The notes under the pieces were generated by a model, which saw only the letters and a list, made by a program, of their open reading frames with translations, was not told the origin of the DNA and made no database searches. Made by a program: the position numbers and the translations under genes. Below, one piece after another: positions 56,135-64,000 of a stretch of DNA of 64,000 nt. Every line of letters begins with the position of its first letter. Positions within the stretch are counted from its first letter, which is position 1. The stretch is from contig NZ_CP036276.1 in NCBI RefSeq assembly GCF_007747995.1, positions 4,765,001 through 4,829,000 on the forward strand. Reading direction: 5' to 3'. The stretch is from Symmachiella dynata (lineage in GTDB: Bacteria > Planctomycetota > Planctomycetia > Planctomycetales > Planctomycetaceae).

Positions 56135-56962
56135 ATGAAATTGTCGCTATCGGTGCGGATTGCTGAAGCGCCCTGTAAAACGAAACTGAACGTTCCTTTT
56201 GCTGACGTGGTGGGATTGGCCCGTGAATTGGGCTATCGCGCTGTCTGTTTGCGGGCCAGTGCCGGAGGGGTACAAAGTCCCCCTGTGCAATTGGCGGCCA
56301 TGCGCAAAGAGGTTCAGGACGCCGGATTGACCGTATCGATGGTCACGGCCGATTTTGATGTCCCGCTCAATAACGAGCAAGGCCCCAATAGTCTCCGCGA
56401 TATCAGGCCGAGTCTCGACGTGGCCGAGGCGTTTGAATGTGATCTGATTCGCGTCTGCATGAAAACCCCCGAGGATATTCGGCACGCCCGAAACGCGGCC
56501 GACTTGGCGGCGGAGCGTGGCATCCGTTTGGCGCATCAATGTCATACCACATCGATCTTTGAGCAAGTCGAGCCGATGCTGTCGGTATTGCGTGAAATCG
56601 ACCGTGAGAATTTCGGTTTGATCTACGAGCCGGCCAATCTATTGCTCACTGGTGAACCGTACGGGACCGAGACGCTGCAAAAATTGAAGCCGCACCTGTT
56701 CAACGTCTATGTGCAAAACCACAAATTGGATCCCAACGGTCCGGTGGAATTAGAAACGTGGTGTCGTGGGATGCAGCGGTTTCACCACATTCCGATTTGG
56801 GAAACCGGTGGGGTGGACTTTGCTGAGGTCATGGCGGGATTGCAGGCGGTTGGTTATGACGGATATTTCACTGTCCACCAAGCTTATGCGGAAATCATGG
56901 GACCTCGCGAAGCGGCGGTGGAAAGCTACCACTATCTCACCAGCATCGCCGAATTCAAATAG
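56135..56962 (+). CDS. Sugar phosphate isomerase/epimerase (TIM barrel)
   Basis: This 275-residue protein has the xylose-isomerase-like TIM-barrel pattern. It starts KLSLSVRIAEAPCKT, then has GYRAVCLRAS, IRVCMKTPED, IRLAHQCHTTS, FGLIYEPANLLLTGE, FNVYVQNHKLD and GYDGYFTVHQ, placing His, Glu and Asp at the usual metal positions. It is not a close copy of the one at 277-1041. Substrate unknown. The sulfatase-like gene begins 3 bases after its stop, so the two are an operon and likely act together on one compound. ATG 56135 was chosen over an upstream start without a signal. Confidence 0.87.
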   Translation: MKLSLSVRIAEAPCKTKLNVPFADVVGLARELGYRAVCLRASAGGVQSPPVQLAAMRKEVQDAGLTVSMVTADFDVPLNNEQGPNSLRDIRPSLDVAEAFECDLIRVCMKTPEDIRHARNAADLAAERGIRLAHQCHTTSIFEQVEPMLSVLREIDRENFGLIYEPANLLLTGEPYGTETLQKLKPHLFNVYVQNHKLDPNGPVELETWCRGMQRFHHIPIWETGGVDFAEVMAGLQAVGYDGYFTVHQAYAEIMGPREAAVESYHYLTSIAEFK

Positions 56963-56965
56963 TCT

Positions 56966-57961
56966 ATGAATGCCGTCATCGTCAGCTTTGAGCGTTTGCC
57001 GTTGGGATTGCTGGGTTGTTATGGCAGTCAGCATGTTCAAACGCCGAGTTTCGATCAGTTGGCGACCGAGTCGATTGTGTTTGACCAGCATTTTGGCGAA
57101 AACTTCGATCCCCAAGCGGCCCAGCAGGCGTGGTGGACAGGCCAATACCACTTTCCCCGCAGCGACGACCAGCAGTCAGCCTCGACGAACATTTTCGAAA
57201 CGTTTCGCAGCCGCGGCATTGAAATGCACTTGCTCGATTTCGATGCAAGCCATTCGGCTGAGGACGGACTCCGCGCGGCGCAAACAATTTTCGACGGTTG
57301 GAACGCCTCGGGGGATGCGCAGCACCTCCTGTGGATTCAATGCACCGGAACGCAGCTTGCGGGATCCACTGAGTGGGATGTAGGCGTCGAGCAGTGTGCC
57401 GAACAAGTTGTTGCCTGTGATGCTGTGTTGCAAGCAATCCTCGCACAGGTCGCCGCATTGCCTGGCGAGCCGCCGTTACTGATCCTGACGGCCGCCGCTG
57501 GGGAAATTCTCTTCACGCGCGATTCCGTAACCGAGGCGGACCATGATTCTCTGTTACACGAAGAACGCGTCCACGTTCCGCTGATTGTTCGTGTCCCAGA
57601 CTCCGACCAACAGGGCAGCCGACGGCAGACGTTGACGCAAGCGATTGATATCGCTCCCACGTTGGCTGATTGGTTCGACATTCAATTCGAGGAGTCGGAA
57701 CGTACAGGAAAAAGTCTGCTGCCGTTGATCGATGGCCGAACCACGGCGCTGCGTGAGCGGGTCTTTATGGGACATGCGGCGACACAGGCGGTCCGCGACG
57801 CTGATTTTTGTTTGATTCGCTCCGAGACGGCGCCGCCGCAGTTGTTTCTCAAGCCGGAAGACCGCTACGAGCAGGCCGATGCTGCGCGGGAATATCCCGA
57901 TGTTGTCGACGCGATGGAGTCAGCATTGGATGAATTCCTGGTCGGTTTCGGGTCCGTGTAA
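56966..57961 (+). CDS. Degenerate sulfatase-like protein
   Basis: This 331-residue protein has the sulfatase/alkaline-phosphatase fold: VIVSFERLPLGLLGCYGSQH near the N-terminus, then TPSFDQLATESIVFDQHF, and late RVHVPLIVRVPD and IDIAPTLADWFDI. Key residues are missing. The first metal Asp pair (normally IxxDDxR) reads SFERLPL, and the CxPxR formylglycine site is replaced by FDPQAAQQAWWTGQY. It has no signal peptide and is shorter than working sulfatases (over 450 aa). It is probably not a sulfatase; a binding or regulatory role is possible. It directly follows the TIM-barrel gene. Confidence 0.8.
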   Translation: MNAVIVSFERLPLGLLGCYGSQHVQTPSFDQLATESIVFDQHFGENFDPQAAQQAWWTGQYHFPRSDDQQSASTNIFETFRSRGIEMHLLDFDASHSAEDGLRAAQTIFDGWNASGDAQHLLWIQCTGTQLAGSTEWDVGVEQCAEQVVACDAVLQAILAQVAALPGEPPLLILTAAAGEILFTRDSVTEADHDSLLHEERVHVPLIVRVPDSDQQGSRRQTLTQAIDIAPTLADWFDIQFEESERTGKSLLPLIDGRTTALRERVFMGHAATQAVRDADFCLIRSETAPPQLFLKPEDRYEQADAAREYPDVVDAMESALDEFLVGFGSV

Positions 57962-58313
57962 GAGCGTTCCGTGAAAAATCTGGGGGACGGAAAACAAAAT
58001 CCGACTTGCGTAAACCCATGCGCTATAATAGTTTTTGTTCTACCAGTCAGGGATGTACGGTCGAACGGACTCGAGGCTTGGGGAGAAGTGAAGATCTGAT
58101 GAACCCACCAATGCTTGGCAATCCGCGCTGCCGACAGACCTGTGAACATCGTAATCCCGGTCGACTTTGTCAAGATTTCCGGTCGCTCCCACCTTACCGG
58201 CTGCGTAAGATGGTAAGAGGCGTGACGCAGTTTGTCATTCCGACGCTCGAGTTGTCCGTCCGGCAATTTCGACGAACTTCAACACTTACCGACTTCAAAA
58301 GAACGGCGCAATA
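57962..58313. other. Intergenic region upstream of the MoxR cluster
   Basis: No gene is seen. TATAAT at 58023-58028 could be a -10 box for the MoxR cluster, but a properly spaced -35 is not clear. The start of moxR is about 290 bases further on, so a long leader would follow. I give this low confidence. Confidence 0.3.
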
Positions 58314-59369
58314 ATGGCAGAACCCACCTCGGGCGGCGATGGAACCGCCGCGGTCGCCCAGATTCAGGCGGCCTACCAGCGAATACGCGAACAGATGTCG
58401 CAAGTCATCGTGGGGCAGGAGCATGTGATTGACCAACTGCTCATCGCCCTGTTCAGCCGCGGACACTGCATTTTGGAAGGTGTTCCCGGGCTGGCCAAAA
58501 CCTTGATGATCAGCACGCTGTCGCGTTGTTTGTCCATGAGTTTCAGCCGCATCCAATTCACCCCCGACTTGATGCCGGCCGATATCACCGGCACCGAAGT
58601 GCTGGAAGAAAACCGCACGACCGGCAAACGGGAGTTTCGGTTTTTGGAAGGTCCGCTGTTTTACAACGTGGTCCTGGCGGACGAAATCAACCGGACGCCC
58701 CCCAAAACACAGGCGGCACTGTTGGAAGCGATGCAGGAACGGCAAGTGACCGTTGGTCGGGTGCGGCATGAATTGAGCGACCCGTTTTTTGTGTTGGCGA
58801 CGCAAAACCCGATTGAACAAGAAGGGACCTACGCACTTCCCGAAGCGCAACAGGACCGGTTCATGTTCAAGGTGAATGTCGATTACCCGAACTTCCGCGA
58901 CGAGTTTTCGATTGCCAAGCAAACGACCGCTCTGCAAACCGATAGCATTCAGCCGGTGCTGAGCAGCGAAGAGATTATCGCACTACAAAAAGTTGTGCGT
59001 GAAGTCCCGGCCTCGGATCACGTGATCGAATATGCGTTGGCACTCGTCCGGCAAACGCGCGTTGGAGAAGAAGGTGTTCCCGATTTTGTGACCGACTGGC
59101 TCAGTTGGGGAGCGGGACCGCGGGCCGTTCAATATCTGCTATTGGGAGGCAAGGCTCGTGCGCTGCTCAATGACCGCAGCTACGTTGCCACCGAAGACAT
59201 TGCCGCCTTGGCAAAGCCAGTCTTGCGGCATCGGATCGTGACCAACTTTTCGGCCGAGAGTGACGGAATCACCCCCGACCGTGTCATCGACCGGCTCCTT
59301 GAAGAAACTCCGTCTAAGGAAGGTGCACTGACGAGTGACCCAAGATTCCAGAAGATTTTTGCAGCCTGA
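58314..59369 (+). CDS. MoxR-family AAA+ ATPase
   Basis: MoxR ATPases are chaperones that mature VWA-domain or metal-binding partner complexes. The 351-residue protein has Walker [10 protein letters not shown] (55-63), Walker [10 protein letters not shown] (119-127), [13 protein letters not shown] and a sensor region [15 protein letters not shown]. It is the first of at least four coupled genes with DUF58, BatA and VWA proteins, the standard MoxR neighbourhood. The DUF58 gene starts inside its last 35 bases, so translation is coupled. Confidence 0.94.
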   Translation: MAEPTSGGDGTAAVAQIQAAYQRIREQMSQVIVGQEHVIDQLLIALFSRGHCILEGVPGLAKTLMISTLSRCLSMSFSRIQFTPDLMPADITGTEVLEENRTTGKREFRFLEGPLFYNVVLADEINRTPPKTQAALLEAMQERQVTVGRVRHELSDPFFVLATQNPIEQEGTYALPEAQQDRFMFKVNVDYPNFRDEFSIAKQTTALQTDSIQPVLSSEEIIALQKVVREVPASDHVIEYALALVRQTRVGEEGVPDFVTDWLSWGAGPRAVQYLLLGGKARALLNDRSYVATEDIAALAKPVLRHRIVTNFSAESDGITPDRVIDRLLEETPSKEGALTSDPRFQKIFAA

Positions 59370-60246
59370 GGCGATTTCGCGCATCGCCCGCCTCGATTTG
59401 CAAGCCCGCCACATCGTGGAAGGGTTTCTTTCGGGTTTGCACCGTAGCCCCTATTTCGGCCAATCGATCGAATTCGTGCAACATCGCGAATACGTCTCCG
59501 GAGACGATCCGCGCAACATCGACTGGAAAGTCTGGTCCAAAACCGACAAGTACTACATCAAGCAGTTCGAAGAAGACACGAATCTGCGATGCACGCTGTT
59601 GGTCGATGCCAGCGAATCGATGCAATTCGGCAACGGGCCTTTGAATAAATACGAATACGCTTGCGCCGTCGCTGCCAGTTTGGCGTATTTGTTATTGAAG
59701 CAACAGGACTCGGTCGGCTTGGTGGCGTTTGACGGACAGATCCGCGCGCAGACTCCGATGCGGAGTTCCAACAAACACCTGCATGCGATCATCGCCGGTT
59801 TGGATGCCGGAGAACCTTCCCGCAAAACCGAGATGTACGACGTATTACGACGTGTGGCGGACGAACGGTATCGCAAAGGGATGATCATTCTGATTTCCGA
59901 TTTGTTCGCCGACCGAGACAGTTTGTTTCGCGGCTTAAAGCTACTCAGGCATCGCGGGCATGATGTCATGGTGATTCATATTCTGGACGATGAGGAACTC
60001 GATTTTAACTTCACCGGCACGACACGTTTTGAAGGACTCGAAGAGACGGGTGACCTGGTCTGCGACCCCCGCTCGCTTCGCGAAGGTTACTTGCAAGCGA
60101 TGGGAGATTTTCTTGATGACATTCGCCGCAGATGCGCTAAAAACGTGATTGACTACCAAACGATCCGCACTAGCGAGCACCTGGATGCGGCGCTGGCGCA
60201 TTATTTAAACCATCGGTTGGGGATGGGGCAGTCGGTGCGGAATTAG
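59335..60246 (+). CDS. DUF58 domain protein with VWA-like fold
   Basis: This 303-residue protein has the DUF58 signature [19 protein letters not shown] (51-69), followed by a VWA-like fold with a MIDAS-type DASES (91-95) and [16 protein letters not shown]58 proteins are partners of MoxR. It lacks a membrane segment, so it is probably cytoplasmic or peripheral. The start is a GTG with AAGGAAGG about 11 bases upstream; it overlaps the moxR end by 35 bases. The third gene follows after 106 bases that contain a short heptamer repeat. Confidence 0.93.
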   Translation: MTQDSRRFLQPEAISRIARLDLQARHIVEGFLSGLHRSPYFGQSIEFVQHREYVSGDDPRNIDWKVWSKTDKYYIKQFEEDTNLRCTLLVDASESMQFGNGPLNKYEYACAVAASLAYLLLKQQDSVGLVAFDGQIRAQTPMRSSNKHLHAIIAGLDAGEPSRKTEMYDVLRRVADERYRKGMIILISDLFADRDSLFRGLKLLRHRGHDVMVIHILDDEELDFNFTGTTRFEGLEETGDLVCDPRSLREGYLQAMGDFLDDIRRRCAKNVIDYQTIRTSEHLDAALAHYLNHRLGMGQSVRN

Positions 60247-60272
60247 GTAATAAGTGGCCGGTTGCCGGATTT

Positions 60273-60295
60273 AGTAGGCAGTAGGCAGTAGGCAG
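60273..60295. repeat. Short CAGTAGG-type tandem repeat
   Basis: AGTAGGC is repeated three times, then AG, between the DUF58 and BatA genes. It shares GATTTAGTAGGCAGTAG with 37797-37813 and the heptamer with the array at 27892. Confidence 0.85.
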
Positions 60296-60352
60296 AAAAA
60301 ACGATACTTGGGTTGGTTGGTTTATTCATTTGGTTTTTGAAGTGATTTGACG

Positions 60353-62674
60353 ATGGAAGCTTGGCTTTCACAACATTTTATAAACTCTTCGCTGATCGCG
60401 GGCGGCGCCCTGTTGGTTGGTGTGCCGATCATCATCCATCTCATCAATCGGATGCGGTTTCGCCGCGTGAAGTTTGCGGCGATGGAGTTTCTGCTCAACA
60501 GTCAGAAGAAAAACCGGCGACGGGTGCTCCTGGAACAGCTGTTACTGCTGCTGTTGCGAATCTGTGCGGTCGCAGCTGTGGTGGCATTGATTGCTCGACC
60601 GATTCTTCCCAAAGACCTCCCCTTGTTCGGTGAACAGGAAATTCAACACGTGGTCCTCATCGACGACAGCGGTTCGATGCGCGATATGCTGGGGGAGACC
60701 ACCGCGTTTGATGCTGCGAAAAAGATTGCCAAGGAGATTGCCTCCGAGGGGGAGCGGCGCCCGGAAATTCACAAGCTCACACTGATCCTGGCTTCACAGC
60801 CATCGCAACCGGTGTTCACGCTGCAAAACCTGGATTCAGAATTTCTGGCGGAGATGCAGTCCCGCTTAGAAACGATCCAATGTTCCCACCGACGATTTAA
60901 TCTGGTCGATGCGGTCAAGGCGGCTCAAGAGATTCTGGTTGAACAAAAAGGTTCGGTGCTGAATTTCCATTTCATTTCCGATTTCCGCGATCCCGAATGG
61001 ACCGAGGATGCGGCCTTGGCGACCACCGTGCATGACATGGCTGCGGCAGGTATCTCGACCAATCTGGCCCGTACCGTGCCGGAACGACATGCGAATTTGG
61101 CCGTGACCGAATTGACTGGTCAACTGCAAATTGCCGCCGCCGAAATCCCGCTCAGGTTGCGTGTGAAAGTGGAAAGTTTTTCTGACCGCGTGGTAGAAAA
61201 CGTGCGTGTAGCCCTGACCGTCGACGGAACCAAGCTGCCGCGGAATCTTGTGATTCCTAAGTTAGAGGCAGGCCAGACAGCCACGCAGGAATTTGACGTC
61301 ACCTTTCTCACCGCTGGTCCGCACGACGTAAGTGCACGCGTTATTGGAGCGGAGGACTCGTTGGAGGAGGACAACACGCGGTTCCTAGCGGTCGATGTTG
61401 CCGCCCAACACCGCGTGCTGGTGATCGACGGACATGTCAATCGTTCATCAGCTGAGTATCTCGAGGATGCGTTAGAACCGGCTCCGGGGATTACCGGATT
61501 CGATGTGCTGTCTGAAGATGTGGAATACTTACGGCGGAATCCTCTCAATGGATTTCGCAATATCGTGTTGCTCAACGTGGGACAACTGCCGGCCGACTCC
61601 GTGCGGTTTTTGGAGGAGTACGTTGCCGCCGGTGGCGGACTGGCATGGTTCATGGGGGATCAAGTGCGTCCCGCGTTTTATGACGATGTGCTTTACAATC
61701 AAGGCGAAGGACTCTTTCCGGTGCCGATTACGTTCATTAAGGATTTGCCTGAAGACCTGGGCGAATCGACGGAAGACTTTCGGTTTGAGAAACATCCGCT
61801 GTTCACCAATTTCGAGGGGCAGGACAATCCTTTTTTGGCTGATGTCCGCGTCAATAAATATTTCGCCATCGATGAAGAGTTCGAGCCGGGACCGAACACC
61901 CGCATCATCGGCCGCTTCCGCGACGGAGCCCCGGCGTTTATTGAGCATCGTTTTGGCCGTGGCCGAATCATCACGTTTTTGTCGTCAGGCGGCCCAGACT
62001 GGACCAACTGGCCGAGAAATCCTAGTTACGTAATTTTTCAATTGGAACTTCAGAAGTATCTCGCCGAATCGGCCGCAGCCGAAGCGAACTATATCACCGG
62101 CGAACCAATCACAATCCCCATCGACCCTACGTTACACACAGGTGAAGCGGAGATCCGACTTCCCTCGGCCGGCGGAGCGGATGTGATTCGACTACGGGGC
62201 GGCGAGGCACGGGCTGCGGACGACCAGGCTGAGAACACGACTGCTCAGAACGGTACCATCACTTATACCGATACCGATCTGCCGGGGATTTATGAGATCA
62301 CCCGAACGCATCGGGACCAAACCACTGATGTGCGACGAAAGACGTATAATTTCCCGACCAGTGAGGAAAGCCCACTGGCGCTCGCGGAGACCGACGTGAT
62401 GAAATCTCGGATCGGCAATGATGTCGAAGTCCACGTGCACGACGTCGGCGCATCGGGTTGGATTGATGGCGAGGAGGCGGGGCAGGAAATGCGCAACTGG
62501 CTGTTGCGGATTTTGGTGTTTGTCTTGTTGGCCGAACAACTGTTGGCCAAACGGCTCAGCTTTCATTCGACGCAATCTGGCGTCGCTCCACTGCGTGGCA
62601 ATCGCCCGACACCCACAAGCCGACCGCAACGAACTGCCGCGGAACCCGCGCCAACGACGGGAGCCTCCGCATGA
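60353..62674 (+). CDS. BatA-like VWA membrane protein
   Basis: This 773-residue protein has a BatA/aerotolerance N-terminus (SSLIAGGALLVGVPIIIHLI, 12-31, then MRFRRVKFAAMEFLL) and a second membrane segment near 62-82. A VWA domain with MIDAS DDSGS (104-108) follows, then a long extracytoplasmic part with Ig-like and glutamine-amidotransferase-like texture (FRNIVLLNVGQL, YVAAGGGLAWFMGDQ). A third membrane segment (about 709-725) lies near the C-terminus. It is a partner for the MoxR ATPase and may assemble surface or envelope complexes. The start is at 60353; a TTG two codons upstream is weaker. Confidence 0.9.
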   Translation: MEAWLSQHFINSSLIAGGALLVGVPIIIHLINRMRFRRVKFAAMEFLLNSQKKNRRRVLLEQLLLLLLRICAVAAVVALIARPILPKDLPLFGEQEIQHVVLIDDSGSMRDMLGETTAFDAAKKIAKEIASEGERRPEIHKLTLILASQPSQPVFTLQNLDSEFLAEMQSRLETIQCSHRRFNLVDAVKAAQEILVEQKGSVLNFHFISDFRDPEWTEDAALATTVHDMAAAGISTNLARTVPERHANLAVTELTGQLQIAAAEIPLRLRVKVESFSDRVVENVRVALTVDGTKLPRNLVIPKLEAGQTATQEFDVTFLTAGPHDVSARVIGAEDSLEEDNTRFLAVDVAAQHRVLVIDGHVNRSSAEYLEDALEPAPGITGFDVLSEDVEYLRRNPLNGFRNIVLLNVGQLPADSVRFLEEYVAAGGGLAWFMGDQVRPAFYDDVLYNQGEGLFPVPITFIKDLPEDLGESTEDFRFEKHPLFTNFEGQDNPFLADVRVNKYFAIDEEFEPGPNTRIIGRFRDGAPAFIEHRFGRGRIITFLSSGGPDWTNWPRNPSYVIFQLELQKYLAESAAAEANYITGEPITIPIDPTLHTGEAEIRLPSAGGADVIRLRGGEARAADDQAENTTAQNGTITYTDTDLPGIYEITRTHRDQTTDVRRKTYNFPTSEESPLALAETDVMKSRIGNDVEVHVHDVGASGWIDGEEAGQEMRNWLLRILVFVLLAEQLLAKRLSFHSTQSGVAPLRGNRPTPTSRPQRTAAEPAPTTGASA

Positions 62675-64000
62675 ACGAAAACTTGCTCAATTGGTTCAAC
62701 CAAGCGACCAACTACTGGAATCGATTGGAATTCGGCCGCGAAAACAAATTCGCCTGGGTCGCCGCATTCGCCGCTGCCCTGCTAGTGGCTGTCTGGATCT
62801 ACCGGCGCGACGCGCAGGAAGTGGGTCGCATTACGAAAATCTGGTTGATGTCATTGCGACTCTCGGTGCTCGCCATTTTGCTCGTGATCGCGCTGCAACC
62901 AGAAATCCCGGACAACAAGATGTTGGTCAATCCTTCGCACGTGGCGGTGGTGATCGACACATCACTCTCGATGAGCATTCCCGACAAGGTCGTCCCCGAT
63001 CCTGTGGAGGCGCCCACAACCACAGTCCGTCGCCCGCGTGAAGAACTCGTCAACGAATTGTTCGCCAATTCTGATTTGATCGAAGACCTACGCGCCCAAC
63101 ACGATCTAACGATTTACACGTTTGACTCCAAACTGACCGAGCAACAACGGCTAGCACGGATTCCGGCAACACAACCCGAGACGACAGCGACCGATCCTAC
63201 GATTGCCGAAGGCGAAGTCGCCGAGCCGATTTCGATTGACTGGCCGGCGATTTTGAAGCCGCGCGGGTTGGAAACGCGGATGGGTGAAGCGTTGCTCGAA
63301 GCGATCCGCCGTGAAGCGGGACCGACGCTTTCGGGATTGGTCATCGTGACCGATGGAGTTTCCAACACAGGCGTGGAACCGCCCAACGCGATCAAATCGG
63401 CCGCTGCTGCGGAAGTCAAACTGTTTTCTATCGGCGTGGGCAGCACGGAAAAACCGGTGAATCTGCAAGTGGCTGACGTGCAAAGCCCCACGACTGTGCA
63501 TGTGCGTGACGGTTTTTCTATTACGGCGCACATTCGTGGCGAAGGGTTGGACGGCAAAGATGTCCGCGTGGAGTTACTGTCCAAACCCGAAGGTGCCGAA
63601 GGGGATCCGGTGTTGGTTGAGGAGGATGTGCAACCGCTTCCCGAAGACGGCCAACCGATTACGTTCACATTCGACTACACGCCCAGCGATTCGGGTCGCC
63701 GCGAATTTTTCATTCGCGCTCGCCCGGTCGAACCGGTTGAAGAGATCATAGCCGAAGACAATGAATCGAAGGTGACCGTCGAAATCAATGAACGCAAGGT
63801 GAAAGTCCTACTCGTAGCCGGCGGTCCTATGCGGGATTATCGCTTCGTCCGCAATTTGCTGTTCCGCGATTCTTCGATAGATTTACACGTCTGGCTACAA
63901 ACTGGTGAAATCGGCATCAGTCAGGAATCGGATGAGTTGCTGTTTCAATTCCCGGAAACGCGCGAAGCTCTGTTTGGTTACGATGTGATCATTGCCTTCG
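62671..64000 (+). CDS. VWA-domain membrane protein, 3' end outside window
   Basis: This gene starts at an ATG that overlaps the stop of the BatA-like gene (ATGA) and continues beyond the window, so only about 443 residues are seen. Two membrane segments (about 28-44 and 59-76) are followed by a VWA domain with MIDAS DTSLS (96-100), GLVIVTDGVSNTG and IGVGS. It ends within a region (KVLLVAGGPMRDYRF) that in relatives leads into a glutamine-amidotransferase-like domain. It completes the MoxR/DUF58/BatA set and is translationally coupled to the gene before it. Confidence 0.93.
   Translation, partial: MNENLLNWFNQATNYWNRLEFGRENKFAWVAAFAAALLVAVWIYRRDAQEVGRITKIWLMSLRLSVLAILLVIALQPEIPDNKMLVNPSHVAVVIDTSLSMSIPDKVVPDPVEAPTTTVRRPREELVNELFANSDLIEDLRAQHDLTIYTFDSKLTEQQRLARIPATQPETTATDPTIAEGEVAEPISIDWPAILKPRGLETRMGEALLEAIRREAGPTLSGLVIVTDGVSNTGVEPPNAIKSAAAAEVKLFSIGVGSTEKPVNLQVADVQSPTTVHVRDGFSITAHIRGEGLDGKDVRVELLSKPEGAEGDPVLVEEDVQPLPEDGQPITFTFDYTPSDSGRREFFIRARPVEPVEEIIAEDNESKVTVEINERKVKVLLVAGGPMRDYRFVRNLLFRDSSIDLHVWLQTGEIGISQESDELLFQFPETREALFGYDVIIAF

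Noticed and set aside
58023-58028. TATAAT as a confident promoter for the MoxR cluster
   Set aside because: The nearest TTG-type -35 is only 12 bases away, too close, so it is mentioned only as a weak possibility.

Overview
The window is a piece of a planctomycete chromosome (phylum Planctomycetota). The evidence is the mix of families: a DUF1501 protein, a twin-arginine Gfo/Idh/MocA oxidoreductase beside a ThuA-like protein, a MoxR-DUF58-BatA-VWA cluster, a very large acidic low-complexity membrane protein, two oversized signal peptidases I, and an MfnB-type enzyme of methanofuran synthesis. Base composition is moderately GC-rich and fairly even. I saw no rRNA, tRNA, CRISPR array or phage region. 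A genus cannot be fixed from the sequence alone.

Layout. 0-5 kb: a small hypothetical gene, a TIM-barrel isomerase, fabH, an NRDE/TANGO2 protein and a ROK kinase. 4.8-11.6 kb: lepA, two tandem signal peptidase I paralogues and an LptB-like ATPase, all on the plus strand. 11.6-18.3 kb: an M20 peptidase, a 2,4-dienoyl-CoA reductase with a penicillin-acylase-family hydrolase, then minus-strand DUF309, sufE and DUF1569 genes. 18.8-24.5 kb: rdgB and typA (minus), an MfnB homologue (plus) and a GAF/sigma-54 activator (minus). 24.8-30.8 kb: a methyltransferase, a HAD phosphatase, an SDR, thiG and thiS separated by a heptamer tandem repeat, a Nudix-like protein, an unknown protein and a repeat-motif protein. 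31-36.4 kb: a thioredoxin, an NtrC-type two-component pair and glgA. 36.5-40.8 kb: Gfo/Idh, ThuA, a SelA-like PLP enzyme and an unknown. 40.9-47.2 kb: a 1310-residue acidic membrane protein and a SEC-C/TPR protein. 47.5-54 kb: asparagine synthetase, ferrochelatase, an unknown membrane protein, DUF1501 and TauE. 54.1-55.6 kb: a complete IS4-family element. 56.1-64 kb: a TIM-barrel protein with a degenerate sulfatase, then the MoxR/VWA cluster, whose last gene runs off the window.

Most genes are housekeeping: translation factors, envelope export, cofactor synthesis (thiamine, haem, Fe-S), fatty acids and glycogen. The more unusual content lies in the intergenic repeats and in altered versions of known proteins. 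Several repeat families occur between genes: a GGTGCCACTGGC-type palindrome, a CAGTAGG heptamer and a 31-bp inverted-repeat element. The IS element sits exactly in the centre of one palindrome, with a 9-bp target duplication, and an empty homologous site lies 23 kb away. The proteins of most interest are the two signal peptidases with a zinc-ribbon-like insert after the catalytic serine, the protein with five copies of a PLSPLERARMEGA-like motif, two sigma-54 activators with altered GAFTGA loops, a ROK kinase without the usual zinc site, and a sulfatase-like protein without its active-site residues.
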